Below the pieces are notes generated by a model. It made no database searches. It was not told where the DNA came from and saw only the letters and a list, made by a program, of their open reading frames with translations. From NCBI RefSeq assembly GCF_900156875.1, contig NZ_LT707408.1, forward strand, positions 75,268 through 139,267: a DNA stretch of 64,000 nucleotides. The letters are read 5' to 3'. Both the position numbers and the translations under genes were made by a program. The DNA comes from Robertmurraya dakarensis (GTDB taxonomy: Bacteria > Bacillota > Bacilli > Bacillales > Cytobacillaceae). Positions 56,402 to 64,000 of the stretch are shown in pieces. Every line of letters starts with the position of its first letter. Within the stretch, counting starts at the first letter, position 1.

Positions 56402-57412
56402 CTCTTCATTTACACCAACACTTTTAACTCCAAGTATATCAAGGAGGAAAACGAATACTGGGATCCCTACGATTAATCCCCAAACTCCAAAAAAGTGCTC
56501 TCCGAAAATCAAAACAATGAACGTGTAGAAAACTGGCAGATTTGTTTTGGATGACATCAGTTTTGGATTTAATATATAGGCTTCGATCGCATGGATCACC
56601 ATGATAACAATGAGAATATAGATAATATAGACGAATCCACCGACTGTATATGCGATTAAACAAAGTGGAAAAAGGGAGATAATCACTCCAGCAACAGGGA
56701 TAAGTCCGAGTAAAAAGACCATAAGAGATAATCCCAATAAATGTGGGAAATCCATAATCCATAACGCTAGAGTCGTAAGTGCGCAGTTGACAATAGCAAT
56801 CATAAATTGTGCTTCAAGTACCTTCCCAAAGGTTAAAACAAACTTTCTTCCAAAGAACTCAATTTCATTGTAAAACGCAGCCACTTTGCTATATTTAAAC
56901 TTTTTTGTGAAATCTATTAATCTTGGTTTCTCTAATAAAAAGAATAGGGACAAGATAAGTGATATAAAGACTTGTACACCAATCGTACTAATGTCCGTAA
57001 AGGATTTAAAAAGAAAATTGACGCTTTGTTCAATATAATCTGTTAACCCCTTCTCTTCAACCATTCTGACTAAGTAATTGAAAAATACATTATCATGTGG
57101 TTTGAGATAAAATGCCTGAAGTTGTTCGATTAACTGCGTAATCTCCGATAAGATAACCGGCAGGTACTTGGCAATTCCATATGATAACAACCCGATAATC
57201 GTCAGGTATGAGAATAATACGGTGAAATTCCTGTTTATTGTGACTTTTCTGGTTATAAGTCCAACTAGCCTGTCCATTAAAAACGAAAAGATAAACGTGA
57301 GTAAAATAACATTGATCATACTTTTTAAAGTGATTAAAGCTAGGACAATTATGGCAAATATAACGATTCTTTTTACACCGTTTTTCTGAAAAAAATGACT
57401 TATGTTTTCCAT
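56384..57412 (-). CDS. AI-2E family transporter / permease
   Basis: The 342-aa membrane protein has about eight helices of the PerM/YdbI type, with FIIDFTK-like PRLIDFTKKFKYSK and the C-terminal HAIEAYILNPKLMSSKTNLP and FGVWGLIVGIPVFVFLLDIL. Family names refer to autoinducer-2 export, but many members are Na+/H+ antiporters or have no known substrate. GGAAGGAAAA precedes the ATG. Monocistronic. Confidence 0.88.
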   Translation of the reverse strand: MENISHFFQKNGVKRIVIFAIIVLALITLKSMINVILLTFIFSFLMDRLVGLITRKVTINRNFTVLFSYLTIIGLLSYGIAKYLPVILSEITQLIEQLQAFYLKPHDNVFFNYLVRMVEEKGLTDYIEQSVNFLFKSFTDISTIGVQVFISLILSLFFLLEKPRLIDFTKKFKYSKVAAFYNEIEFFGRKFVLTFGKVLEAQFMIAIVNCALTTLALWIMDFPHLLGLSLMVFLLGLIPVAGVIISLFPLCLIAYTVGGFVYIIYILIVIMVIHAIEAYILNPKLMSSKTNLPVFYTFIVLIFGEHFFGVWGLIVGIPVFVFLLDILGVKSVGVNEEMSQKD

Positions 57413-57574
57413 TGATTTTACAGTTTTCCTTCCGCTTTAAAATAAGTGAATAGCATAAAGATGATACATATATTTTAGCATATTATCCTCATCACTATGT
57501 GATTCTTTTTGCATATTTTAGCTTCATTGTTCAAAAGCTAAGCAATATGGATGAACATAGGAGTGAGGGATGTA

Positions 57575-58423
57575 ATGAAACGCAAAAAGAGAAATATTTT
57601 CCCGTTCGTGATATTGACGGTTACCCATTTATTTCTGCTGCTGTACACCCTCATAAAAAACAAAAACAAAAGAACACTGATAAGTTTATTGTTCTCAAAC
57701 ATAGGGCTTGCTTATGTATTCGAGTATATAATTCTTAATCTATTACAAGCTTACCGATACAAAATAAAAGTTTTTAATGAACCCTACTTTAATAACATCT
57801 TCGGTGCAATTTTATCCCAAGCAATATTTATCCCTTTTACAGCCGTTTTCATTTCAGCTTTTCGTCTCAAGTGGAGAGGGAAGGCAGCTTTTATTTTCTA
57901 TTTTCACATTATTGAACAACTTTTTGTAAAAATAAAGGTCTACAGAACCAACTGGTGGAGTCCCTTTCTAACATCATCATTACTTCCAATTTATTTCTAT
58001 ATAAGTGATAAATGGTATGAATTGCTAAAGGAAGGGTCGAGTCTTATTAAGATGATGTCCCATTGGCTTGCAAATTTAGTAATAGTAACAAATCTGTTAT
58101 TTGTATTGGTGTTGACCCGCCAATTACGATTTGGAAGAGGGAGGTATCATTCATTAAAAGAGCATTTTAAGATTGCTCCTCTATACGCGATTGGTCATTC
58201 GGCTATCTCTACTTGGTGTGTATGGAGAAAGGGGTATTTCGGGTTAATGCTGTCCATCCTAGTAGCTGCTGGAATGGATTGGGTGCTTTATAAGAAAAGA
58301 GTCGTGAAACATAGCTTTATCATTCCCGGTTTGAACCTATATCTACATGCATTTCTAAGTTTTGGCACGGCGTGGTTTAAGAAAATGCTCAATAGGGTAG
58401 GAAAGAATGAAGGAAGGGCTTAA
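57575..58423 (+). CDS. polytopic membrane protein of unknown function
   Basis: The 282-aa protein has about seven hydrophobic helices, a basic N-terminus (MKRKKRNIFPF) and a conserved-looking YHSLKEHFKIAPLYAIGHS segment near residue 195. I do not recognise the family. The ATG at 57575 follows AGGAGTGAGG; an in-frame ATG at 57551 lacks a ribosome-binding site. It stands alone, divergent from the AI-2E-type gene, and ends at a terminator shared with dps. Confidence 0.75.
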   Translation: MKRKKRNIFPFVILTVTHLFLLLYTLIKNKNKRTLISLLFSNIGLAYVFEYIILNLLQAYRYKIKVFNEPYFNNIFGAILSQAIFIPFTAVFISAFRLKWRGKAAFIFYFHIIEQLFVKIKVYRTNWWSPFLTSSLLPIYFYISDKWYELLKEGSSLIKMMSHWLANLVIVTNLLFVLVLTRQLRFGRGRYHSLKEHFKIAPLYAIGHSAISTWCVWRKGYFGLMLSILVAAGMDWVLYKKRVVKHSFIIPGLNLYLHAFLSFGTAWFKKMLNRVGKNEGRA

Positions 58424-58427
58424 TAAA

Positions 58428-58461
58428 AAAGCCAGTGATAATAGTCACTGACTTTTTTTAT
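58428..58461. terminator. bidirectional terminator
   Basis: Aagccagtga and tcactgactt form a stem (one mismatch) flanked by A and T runs on both sides, serving the convergent genes. Confidence 0.85.
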
Positions 58462-58469
58462 TGGTTCGT

Positions 58470-58904
58470 TTATTCTCCTAAGTAGGCTGTTAACATCCAT
58501 ACATGTGTATCGATTTTTTCAATAAGGCCAACAGCAAGGTCATTTGTAATAACATCATTATTTTCTTCAGCAAGTTCTGCTAATTGGACAAGTTGTTCCT
58601 TGATGGCTTTGTAATCTGTCACAAGTGCAGCAACCATTTCACTAGCTTTCGTTTCATTATTTGTTTCAGTTAATGTAGCAGTTTCTAAGTATTCTTTCAT
58701 TGTTGCTACTGGTTCACCGCCGATTGCCAGCAAACGTTCAGCAAGCTCATCAACGACAAGTCCGGCTTCGTTATATAACTCTTCAAATTTTTCATGAAGG
58801 GTAAAGAATAAAGGTCCTTTTACATACCAGTGAAAGCGGTGAAGCTTCGTATAAAGAATATTCCAGTTTGAGATTTGTACGTTCAATTCTGTTTGTAATT
58901 TCAT
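58470..58904 (-). CDS. dps: Dps-family DNA-binding ferritin-like protein
   Basis: The 144-aa four-helix protein has the ferroxidase segment [20 protein letters not shown] (about 20-39, His/Asp/Glu at the subunit interface) and [20 protein letters not shown] (about 53-72). Dps dodecamers oxidise and store iron and protect DNA against peroxide. AGGAGGA precedes the ATG. PerR-like boxes upstream suggest peroxide induction (compare mrgA). Confidence 0.93.
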   Translation of the reverse strand: MKLQTELNVQISNWNILYTKLHRFHWYVKGPLFFTLHEKFEELYNEAGLVVDELAERLLAIGGEPVATMKEYLETATLTETNNETKASEMVAALVTDYKAIKEQLVQLAELAEENNDVITNDLAVGLIEKIDTHVWMLTAYLGE

Positions 58905-58972
58905 AATAAAATTCCTCCTCTGTATGTCTATGATTTAATTATAACAAAGATTAAATAAAAATCAATATTAAA

Positions 58973-59004
58973 TTATAATTATTTTTTATTAATAATTATT
59001 ATAA
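58973..59004 (-). promoter_or_regulatory. two PerR-like boxes upstream of dps
   Basis: TAATAATTATTATAA (58990-59004) matches the PerR box TTATAATNATTATAA at 13 of 14 defined positions. TTATAATTATTTTTT (58973-58987) is a weaker match. They lie about 70-100 bp upstream of the dps start. AT richness reduces certainty. Confidence 0.55.
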
Positions 59005-59011
59005 ATAAAAC

Positions 59012-59040
59012 AACCCCTAAGATTCAAACTTAGGGGTTTA
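59012..59040 (-). terminator. rodA terminator
   Basis: Aacccctaag and cttaggggtt form a perfect 10-bp stem. On the minus strand gttttattt follows. Confidence 0.88.
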
Positions 59041-59058
59041 CTGTGCTTTAGTGCGGTG

Positions 59059-60231
59059 TTACTTTGGCTCCGAACCAAACATATATGTCTTATGATGATA
59101 CCTCATGCTAAAAATAAGGCCCATGGCAAACATATTGCCCATCAATGAACTTCCACCATAGCTGATAAAAGGCAGGGGAATTCCGGTAATTGGAAGTATT
59201 TGAATCGTCATTCCGACATTTTGGAAAACATGGAATGTAATCATACTGATGATGCCCACACAAATATACGAGTTGAATGGGTCTCCTGTGTCTAAGGCTG
59301 TCTTTGTTAAATGGTAGATTAAAATAAAGAATAACCCGATGACAAAGCTGGCTCCAGCAAAACCATATTCTTCTCCAATTACACTAAAAATAAAGTCGGT
59401 ATGGCTTTCGGGAATGTAGACGACACGTTCACCAAAACCTCTCCCTGTTAATAACCCGGATCCAATTGCCTGCAGGGATTTATACAAATGATAACCGGCC
59501 CCGCTTTGGAAGCTTTCCGGATCAAGCCAGGAATAAATACGATTAAACTGGTAAGTTTCTACTCCTAAGTACTTCTCAAGAATTTCCGGAGCCCATATGA
59601 CAAAGTAAAGAATGGTTCCAGCAAAGGTTGTGCCTAAAGCAAAAACAGGCAGCATTAGCTTCCAAGTGATTCCGGACACTAGGAGCATGCCAATAAAAAT
59701 AGCTATAATCACTAACGCCGTTCCTAAATCCTGTACAACAATCAGACCGAGAGGTACAAGGGTGACAACGAGGAGCTTTAAGAATAAGTAAAAATCAGTA
59801 TGTATGGTTTTTGCTGTGTTTTTCTCTTGGTGATCACAGATGAGCTTACTGAGCAGTATGATTAAAAAAACCTTCATAAACTCGGATGGCTGGATGGAAC
59901 CAATACCTGGAAGAACGAACCAGCTCTTTGCCCCATTTCGAATGGGTGCAATAGATTCAGGTGCAACAATTAATGCGGCTAGCAGGAGGATTCCGAATCC
60001 ATATAAATACCAGCTTAATTTACGGTATTGATAGCTATCAAATAGCATAACAAATGCAACGATGACGGATCCGATAAAGTAATAAAGAATCTGGCGCAGA
60101 AAGTAATTTTCATTATATTGCTCAGTTGTTTGGGCACTGTAAATAGCACTGCAACTAATTAGAAAAAACAAAAATAAAATAAAACATAAAGTCCAATCAA
60201 ATTTTTCCGCTACTATTTGCTTTTTTCCCAT
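59059..60231 (-). CDS. rodA: peptidoglycan glycosyltransferase of the FtsW/RodA/SpoVE (SEDS) family, RodA-like
   Basis: The 390-aa protein has about ten helices. SEDS motifs are present: GIGSIQPSEFMKVFLI (about 111-126), VQDLGTALVI (about 163-172), GRGFGERVVYIPESHTDFIF (about 267-286) and the C-terminal GIPLPFISYGGSSLMGNM. It polymerises glycan during side-wall elongation together with a class B penicillin-binding protein. The length and the lack of an FtsW-like extended tail favour RodA over FtsW. Confidence 0.9.
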   Translation of the reverse strand: MGKKQIVAEKFDWTLCFILFLFFLISCSAIYSAQTTEQYNENYFLRQILYYFIGSVIVAFVMLFDSYQYRKLSWYLYGFGILLLAALIVAPESIAPIRNGAKSWFVLPGIGSIQPSEFMKVFLIILLSKLICDHQEKNTAKTIHTDFYLFLKLLVVTLVPLGLIVVQDLGTALVIIAIFIGMLLVSGITWKLMLPVFALGTTFAGTILYFVIWAPEILEKYLGVETYQFNRIYSWLDPESFQSGAGYHLYKSLQAIGSGLLTGRGFGERVVYIPESHTDFIFSVIGEEYGFAGASFVIGLFFILIYHLTKTALDTGDPFNSYICVGIISMITFHVFQNVGMTIQILPITGIPLPFISYGGSSLMGNMFAMGLIFSMRYHHKTYMFGSEPK

Positions 60232-60502
60232 GGATGAACACCTATTCTCTTATTATCTCTTTTTTTTGAATGAAGAATTTCATTGGTGGAAGGGCTTTCT
60301 TTATCCTATCAAAGAAGAAATTGGCTTACAATCAAACTAGATATCTTTTCTTCTACTTAATTATATTAAAACACCATAATAATAGACGTTTAAAATGGGA
60401 AGATAGTTTCGATTTACAACCGTTAAAATTTGTTTACATTTTCGTGGGGAATAAGATTTTGTTGAAGAATTTTGTTAATATAAGAATTAGATATGGAATG
60501 CG
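60232..60502. other. intergenic stretch without a recognisable gene
   Basis: This AT-rich region between the divergent rodA and the 258-aa unknown gene holds only weak reading frames without ribosome-binding sites and no structured element that I recognise. Promoters for both neighbours must lie here. Confidence 0.5.
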
Positions 60503-60537
60503 AGAAACAGTTTCCGAAGAAGCTGTTTCTTTTATAT
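60503..60537 (+). terminator. terminator-like hairpin just before the next gene
   Basis: Agaaacag and ctgtttct form a perfect 8-bp stem with a 12-nt loop, followed by tttatat. It lies only 29 nt before the start of the next gene, so it may be an attenuator or the end of a short upstream transcript. Confidence 0.55.
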
Positions 60538-60565
60538 AGCTTATAACGGCTCGGAGGTGATGGTA

Positions 60566-61342
60566 GTGAAAAAGAGCAACAGTAATATGCGGAACCTTGT
60601 ATATGTTCACTTGAATGAAAGCAATCAGTATGTTCTAACATGTGGAATTGAATTTTCAGAGTTTGCCCAATCACTTTCTGGTCTGATGAATCAGGTGCTG
60701 TTATTAAAACACCAGTTTGATGACGGCGATTTTAACATGCATACTCTGTTGGAGTACGTCCCAAATGAAAGAATAGGAAAGCTGGCGAAGGAAAATGTCG
60801 ATACATATGGTGATTTTTGCTGGATTGACTTTGAAGAAGTGGAAGGTCTTGATGAATTAACCAATCAAGAACTGGCAGAGCTTCTTTATTTAGGTCACAG
60901 AAAGGAACATTTAAAGACTCCTTTTTATCAAAAGTTAAGAAATCGTTTTGTCTACTTAGCTCATGATGACGGCTGGTGGAATAAAGTATATTACCGAAAT
61001 ATGAAGGATTTTTACCGTATGCTCGGGGGTGCTTTATCAGAGAAATTAACCGATAAAAAGCTGGAAAAAAATCTGTTAGGTATTAAAAAAAGACGAACCT
61101 TTCCTAATATCCCGATTGATATTCTGTTAAATATAAAGACGATGATGAAGGAAGGGATTTTAATTTCAGTCAAAGATGCTGCACAAAGCAGGCTTAGGGT
61201 GGAGATTCCAATCTGGGTTATCGGAGATTTCAGCAATATGGATGATATGTACGAGGAATATGAAAAAGTAGGGCAGGATAAGGCAGACGCAAAACTAGTA
61301 TTTGATAAGAAGACAAAAGAGTGGAAAATCTATTCAATATAA
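60566..61342 (+). CDS. conserved soluble protein of unknown function
   Basis: The 258-aa protein has no signal peptide or transmembrane helix. It is rich in aromatic and charged residues, with segments such as YGDFCWIDFEEVEGLDELT and NRFVYLAHDDGWWNKVYYRN. I do not recognise a family. The start is GTG 60566, 8 nt after GGAGG; upstream GTG and ATG codons overlap the ribosome-binding site. It stands alone after a terminator-like hairpin and before a cobalamin riboswitch. Confidence 0.7.
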   Translation: MKKSNSNMRNLVYVHLNESNQYVLTCGIEFSEFAQSLSGLMNQVLLLKHQFDDGDFNMHTLLEYVPNERIGKLAKENVDTYGDFCWIDFEEVEGLDELTNQELAELLYLGHRKEHLKTPFYQKLRNRFVYLAHDDGWWNKVYYRNMKDFYRMLGGALSEKLTDKKLEKNLLGIKKRRTFPNIPIDILLNIKTMMKEGILISVKDAAQSRLRVEIPIWVIGDFSNMDDMYEEYEKVGQDKADAKLVFDKKTKEWKIYSI

Positions 61343-61455
61343 AATGATCTTCAGTAGTTATGGCGAATTTTGCACCTTATTGTAAAAACTTTATTTTTTT
61401 AAAAGAATTTTAGTGTATAATCAAAGTTAACTAAAACTTCATAAAATTTATAAGT

Positions 61456-61610
61456 ATAAGGTGTCTTTTTTAAGACTTAATAGGGAAGTTGGTGAAAATC
61501 CAACGCGGTCCCGCCACTGTAATTTGGGAGCATGCTGAAAGTAACCACTGTTGAAAAACGGGAAGGTACAAGCGATGCGATGACCATAAGCCAGGAGACC
61601 TGCCTCATAT
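61456..61610 (+). promoter_or_regulatory. cobalamin riboswitch 3 (AdoCbl), btu operon
   Basis: The sequence has atagggaagttggtgaaaat (61480-61499), ggtcccgccactgtaattt, a gggaaggtac segment and the B12 box aagccaggagacctgcc (61588-61604). It lies ahead of the vitamin B12 importer genes. Confidence 0.96.
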
Positions 61611-61690
61611 ACGTTCACCCGATAACCTACGAGGATAGGAGAGGTGCTTGGCAGGCTTTATGCCTAATTGCATACTATTGTGATTAAACC

Positions 61691-61725
61691 AACATCTCCA
61701 TACTTTATGTGGGGATGTTTTTTAT
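61691..61725 (+). terminator. riboswitch 3 expression-platform terminator
   Basis: Aacatctcca pairs with tggggatgtt (one T-G pair), followed by tttttatt, about 40 nt before btuF. Confidence 0.9.
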
Positions 61726-61764
61726 TGCTTCATGAAGTTTTTACATAATTGAGGAGGAATTTAA

Positions 61765-62745
61765 ATGAAGAAAAAATGGTTTTCGTTTTTAATCTTGTTT
61801 TTACTAACTGCCGTGGTCCTATCTGGCTGTGGCGGGGGAGAAACGCCGGTCCAGGACGAACAAACAGGTGAACAAAAGGAGGAAAAAGCTGATCAAACAG
61901 AAGAGACAGCATTTCCAGTAACGATTAAGGATGCAAATGATCAAGAGGTTACGATTGAGGCAGAACCTGAAAGAATCGTCTCACTTGTTCCAAGTAATAC
62001 AGAAATAGCTTTTGCCCTAGGATTAGGTGATGAAATCGTAGGTGTTTCTGATCATGATAATTATCCGGAAGAAACCGCAGAAAAAGAGAAAATCGGCGGA
62101 ATGGACATGAATATTGAAAAAATCATTTCGTTACAGCCTGATCTTGTACTAGCACATGAGTCTGCATTACATAGCTCAGAAGCAGGGCTTCAGCAATTAA
62201 GAGATGCAGGCATTACGGTCCTCGTGGTCAATGAGGCAGTAAACTTTGAGACCGTGTACGATTCTATTTATATGATTGGGAAAGCTACAGGTAAGCCGGA
62301 AGAAGCAGAAGAAATCGTAACGACTATGAAAGAAAGAGTTGAAAATGTTAGAACGAAAGCTGCGGAAATAACGGAAAAGAAATCAGTTGTTTTCGAAATT
62401 ATGCCTGCTCCGGATATTTATGTTGCAGGAAGCAACACATTTATGGATGAGATTTTAACAATAATTAATGCTGAAAATGCCGTAGGAGATCTTGAGGGCT
62501 GGCCAAAGATAAATGAAGAAACGATGATAGAAAGAAATCCGGACATTATTATTACGACATACGGCCACTATACAGAGAATCCGGTAGAACTTGTCCTAAA
62601 GCGAGATGGATGGCAGGATGTTAACGCTGTTAAAAACAAACAAGTATATGATGTCGTTTCAGATCATATAGCTCGTTCAGGCCCAAGGCTTGCTGAAGGG
62701 GTAGAGGAAGTTGCCAAGGCAGTTTATCCAGAAGTTTTTAACTAA
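61765..62745 (+). CDS. btuF: cobalamin ABC transporter substrate-binding lipoprotein
   Basis: The 326-aa lipoprotein has a signal peptide ending in the lipobox LSGC (Cys about residue 23). A charged linker and then a TroA/BtuF-type binding domain follow (RIVSLVPSNTEIAFALGLGD, VGVSDHDNYPEE, LQPDLVLAHE). It captures cobalamin or corrinoids outside the membrane and passes them to the permease. The cobalamin riboswitch ahead supports B12 rather than siderophore uptake. AGGAGGA precedes the ATG. Confidence 0.92.
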   Translation: MKKKWFSFLILFLLTAVVLSGCGGGETPVQDEQTGEQKEEKADQTEETAFPVTIKDANDQEVTIEAEPERIVSLVPSNTEIAFALGLGDEIVGVSDHDNYPEETAEKEKIGGMDMNIEKIISLQPDLVLAHESALHSSEAGLQQLRDAGITVLVVNEAVNFETVYDSIYMIGKATGKPEEAEEIVTTMKERVENVRTKAAEITEKKSVVFEIMPAPDIYVAGSNTFMDEILTIINAENAVGDLEGWPKINEETMIERNPDIIITTYGHYTENPVELVLKRDGWQDVNAVKNKQVYDVVSDHIARSGPRLAEGVEEVAKAVYPEVFN

Positions 62746-63772
62746 AAATAAATTCATTGCCTATGCGCTGGCAGTCTGTTTTTTAATTGTGACGATTCTT
62801 TTAGGAATTTCAATCGGAACGGTTTCTGTTCCAGTGTTAAGTATCATTCACATTATCGGTTCTAACCTTTTTCCGTTTTTATCCATTGGTGAAATGGATG
62901 CCATGCATGAAACGATTGTAATCAGTATTAGATTGCCGCGGGTAATCTTGGCTGGACTTGTTGGTGCCGCTCTTGCAATAGCCGGAGCGGCCTTTCAAGG
63001 GCTTTTGCGGAATCCATTAGCAGATCCCTATACATTGGGAGTATCATCAGGTGCTTCTGTAGGTGCAGTGATGACGCTGTTTTTTCATATATCGATCCCT
63101 TTTATTGGTTCTTTTACATTGCCGCTCCTAAGCGTTTTTTGTGCATTTATCACCATTATGATTGTTCTTGCGTTCGCCCGGAAAATTGATCGATCCATGA
63201 GGGTGGAAACGATTATTTTAACCGGAATTATCTTTAGTTCATTCCTGGGTGCTGTCATTTCGCTAATGATTGCGTTAACGGGAGAAGAATTGAGGCAAAT
63301 CATTGGCTGGCTTCTTGGAAGTGTATCCATGCGTGGATGGGATTATATAAAGATTTTCCTGCCATTTTTTGTGCTTGGTGCTGCGATTCTTGCTTTTAAT
63401 GGGAAAGAGTTAAATGCTATGTCATTTGGTGAGGAACGTGCCCAGCATTTAGGTGTAAACGTGGCTAAAAGAAAAATGATTGTTTTATTGGCTGGTTCCA
63501 TACTAACGGGAGCAGCGGTTGCAGTTTCTGGAACAATTGGGTTTGTTGGGCTTGTCATTCCCCATTTAACAAGACTTATTTGGGGGCCAGACCATACTCA
63601 TTTACTGCCGCTATCGATTTTAACAGGCAGTGGTTTTTTAATTCTGGCTGATTTGGTCGCAAGGACGATTATTTCTCCAGTTGAACTGCCAATAGGCGTG
63701 ATTACAGCTTTAATTGGAGCTCCTGTTTTTGCGGTCATTTTAATGAAGAGAAGAAGTGAAAGAAGTGGATAA
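62711..63772 (+). CDS. btuC: cobalamin ABC transporter permease
   Basis: The 353-aa FecCD/BtuC-family permease has about ten helices. It has RLPRVILAGLVGAALAIAGA (about 75-94), FQGLLRNPLADPYTLGVSSG (about 96-115), WLLGSVSMRGWDYI and the coupling region GTIGFVGLVIPHLTRLIWGP (about 276-295). The start is uncertain: TTG 62711 lies inside btuF with GAGGAAG immediately before it, and no ATG is available near the family N-terminus. It is followed by btuD after 1 nt. Confidence 0.92.
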   Translation: MPRQFIQKFLTKNKFIAYALAVCFLIVTILLGISIGTVSVPVLSIIHIIGSNLFPFLSIGEMDAMHETIVISIRLPRVILAGLVGAALAIAGAAFQGLLRNPLADPYTLGVSSGASVGAVMTLFFHISIPFIGSFTLPLLSVFCAFITIMIVLAFARKIDRSMRVETIILTGIIFSSFLGAVISLMIALTGEELRQIIGWLLGSVSMRGWDYIKIFLPFFVLGAAILAFNGKELNAMSFGEERAQHLGVNVAKRKMIVLLAGSILTGAAVAVSGTIGFVGLVIPHLTRLIWGPDHTHLLPLSILTGSGFLILADLVARTIISPVELPIGVITALIGAPVFAVILMKRRSERSG

Positions 63773-63773
63773 G

Positions 63774-64000
63774 ATGCTTGAGTGTAAACGGCTTACAGGT
63801 GGATATTCCGGGGACCCCATTCTAAAAGATATCTCATTTCAAGTTGGAGAAGGTGAGTTATTCGGAATACTTGGTCCAAATGGAAGCGGAAAAACGACAC
63901 TATTAAAGATGATAAGCGGAATCCTGCCTATAAAGGAAGGCTCCATCTTACTAAATAAAAGCCCCCTATCTCAATATAGCACAAAGGAATTGGCGAAGAT
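63774..64000 (+). CDS. btuD: cobalamin ABC transporter ATPase, N-terminal part
   Basis: The first 75 codons of an ABC ATPase run to the window edge. The Walker A motif GPNGSGKTTLL lies at about residues 35-45, followed by KMISGILPIKEGSILLN. It would energise BtuC/BtuF. The start ATG follows AGTGGATAAG at the btuC stop, so the genes are coupled. The rest of the gene lies outside. Confidence 0.93.
   Translation, partial: MLECKRLTGGYSGDPILKDISFQVGEGELFGILGPNGSGKTTLLKMISGILPIKEGSILLNKSPLSQYSTKELAK

Noticed and set aside
60270-60539. An 89-codon plus-strand frame upstream of the unknown gene
   Set aside because: No ribosome-binding site, AT-driven composition, and it runs through a terminator-like hairpin.

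Overview
The window looks like the chromosome of an endospore-forming Bacillaceae bacterium, a moderately low-GC relative of Bacillus, Priestia or Cytobacillus. The left end keeps the order seen near the origin of Bacillus subtilis: rRNA operon, tRNA cluster, rocF, sigW-rsiW, cdaA-cdaR-glmM and glmS with its ribozyme leader. The cobalamin operon has the gene order of the Bacillus (Priestia) megaterium cobI operon.

Layout. 1-3902: 3' part of a 23S rRNA gene, an enlarged 23S-5S spacer, 5S rRNA and a tRNA cluster (Asn, Thr-GGT, Glu, Val, Thr-TGT, Tyr, Gln, Lys) that also holds a Bacillaceae-1 RNA and two chimeric units, each made of a tRNA 5' segment fused to a structured element of about 130 nt. 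4015-12542: arginase, a small unlisted Spo0E-like gene, the SigW stress sigma/anti-sigma pair, the essential c-di-AMP cyclase and its partner CdaR, and amino-sugar synthesis (GlmM, GlmS). 12739-15095: a probable CcpA-controlled operon of two DUF1538 membrane proteins and two P-II-like proteins. 15141-29607: housekeeping and accessory genes, including an S-layer-homology protein, two MFS exporters, threonine aldolase, a tungsten-type aldehyde:ferredoxin oxidoreductase with a MoaD/MoeB-like set, an MscS channel, a DDAH-like protein and CstA. 29641-35658: a five-gene minus-strand Ser/Thr phosphorylation module (two PP2C phosphatases, a protease with FHA domain, a kinase, an FHA protein). 35871-41480: aldo/keto reductase, DUF1646 transporter, and a two-component system followed by two PepSY genes. 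41621-41899: a HesB/IscA-like gene interrupted by one TGA that may encode selenocysteine. 42633-42950: heme monooxygenase hmoA behind a Fur-like box. 43078-55700: two tandem cobalamin riboswitches, then the anaerobic cobalamin (corrin ring) operon cbiW-(cbiM remnant)-cbiH60-X-J-C-D-ET-L-F-G-A-cobA. 55700-61342: an FAD protein, an AI-2E family membrane protein, an unknown membrane protein, dps with PerR-like boxes, rodA and an unknown protein. 61456-64000: a third cobalamin riboswitch and the vitamin B12 ABC importer btuF-btuC-btuD, cut by the window end.

How the genes work together. Synthesis and import of cobalamin sit under the same type of riboswitch, so both should shut off when B12 is plentiful. 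SigW with RsiW answers envelope stress, while CdaA/CdaR make c-di-AMP next to the GlmM step of peptidoglycan precursor synthesis. The two PepSY genes carry matching 11-bp-spaced direct repeats and are probably targets of the adjacent response regulator.

Main items for follow-up: the two tRNA-chimera elements, the candidate selenoprotein with a SECIS-like hairpin, the DUF1538/P-II operon, the kinase-phosphatase-protease-FHA module, a diglycine-ending small protein beside MoaD, and the broken cbiM inside the cobalamin operon.
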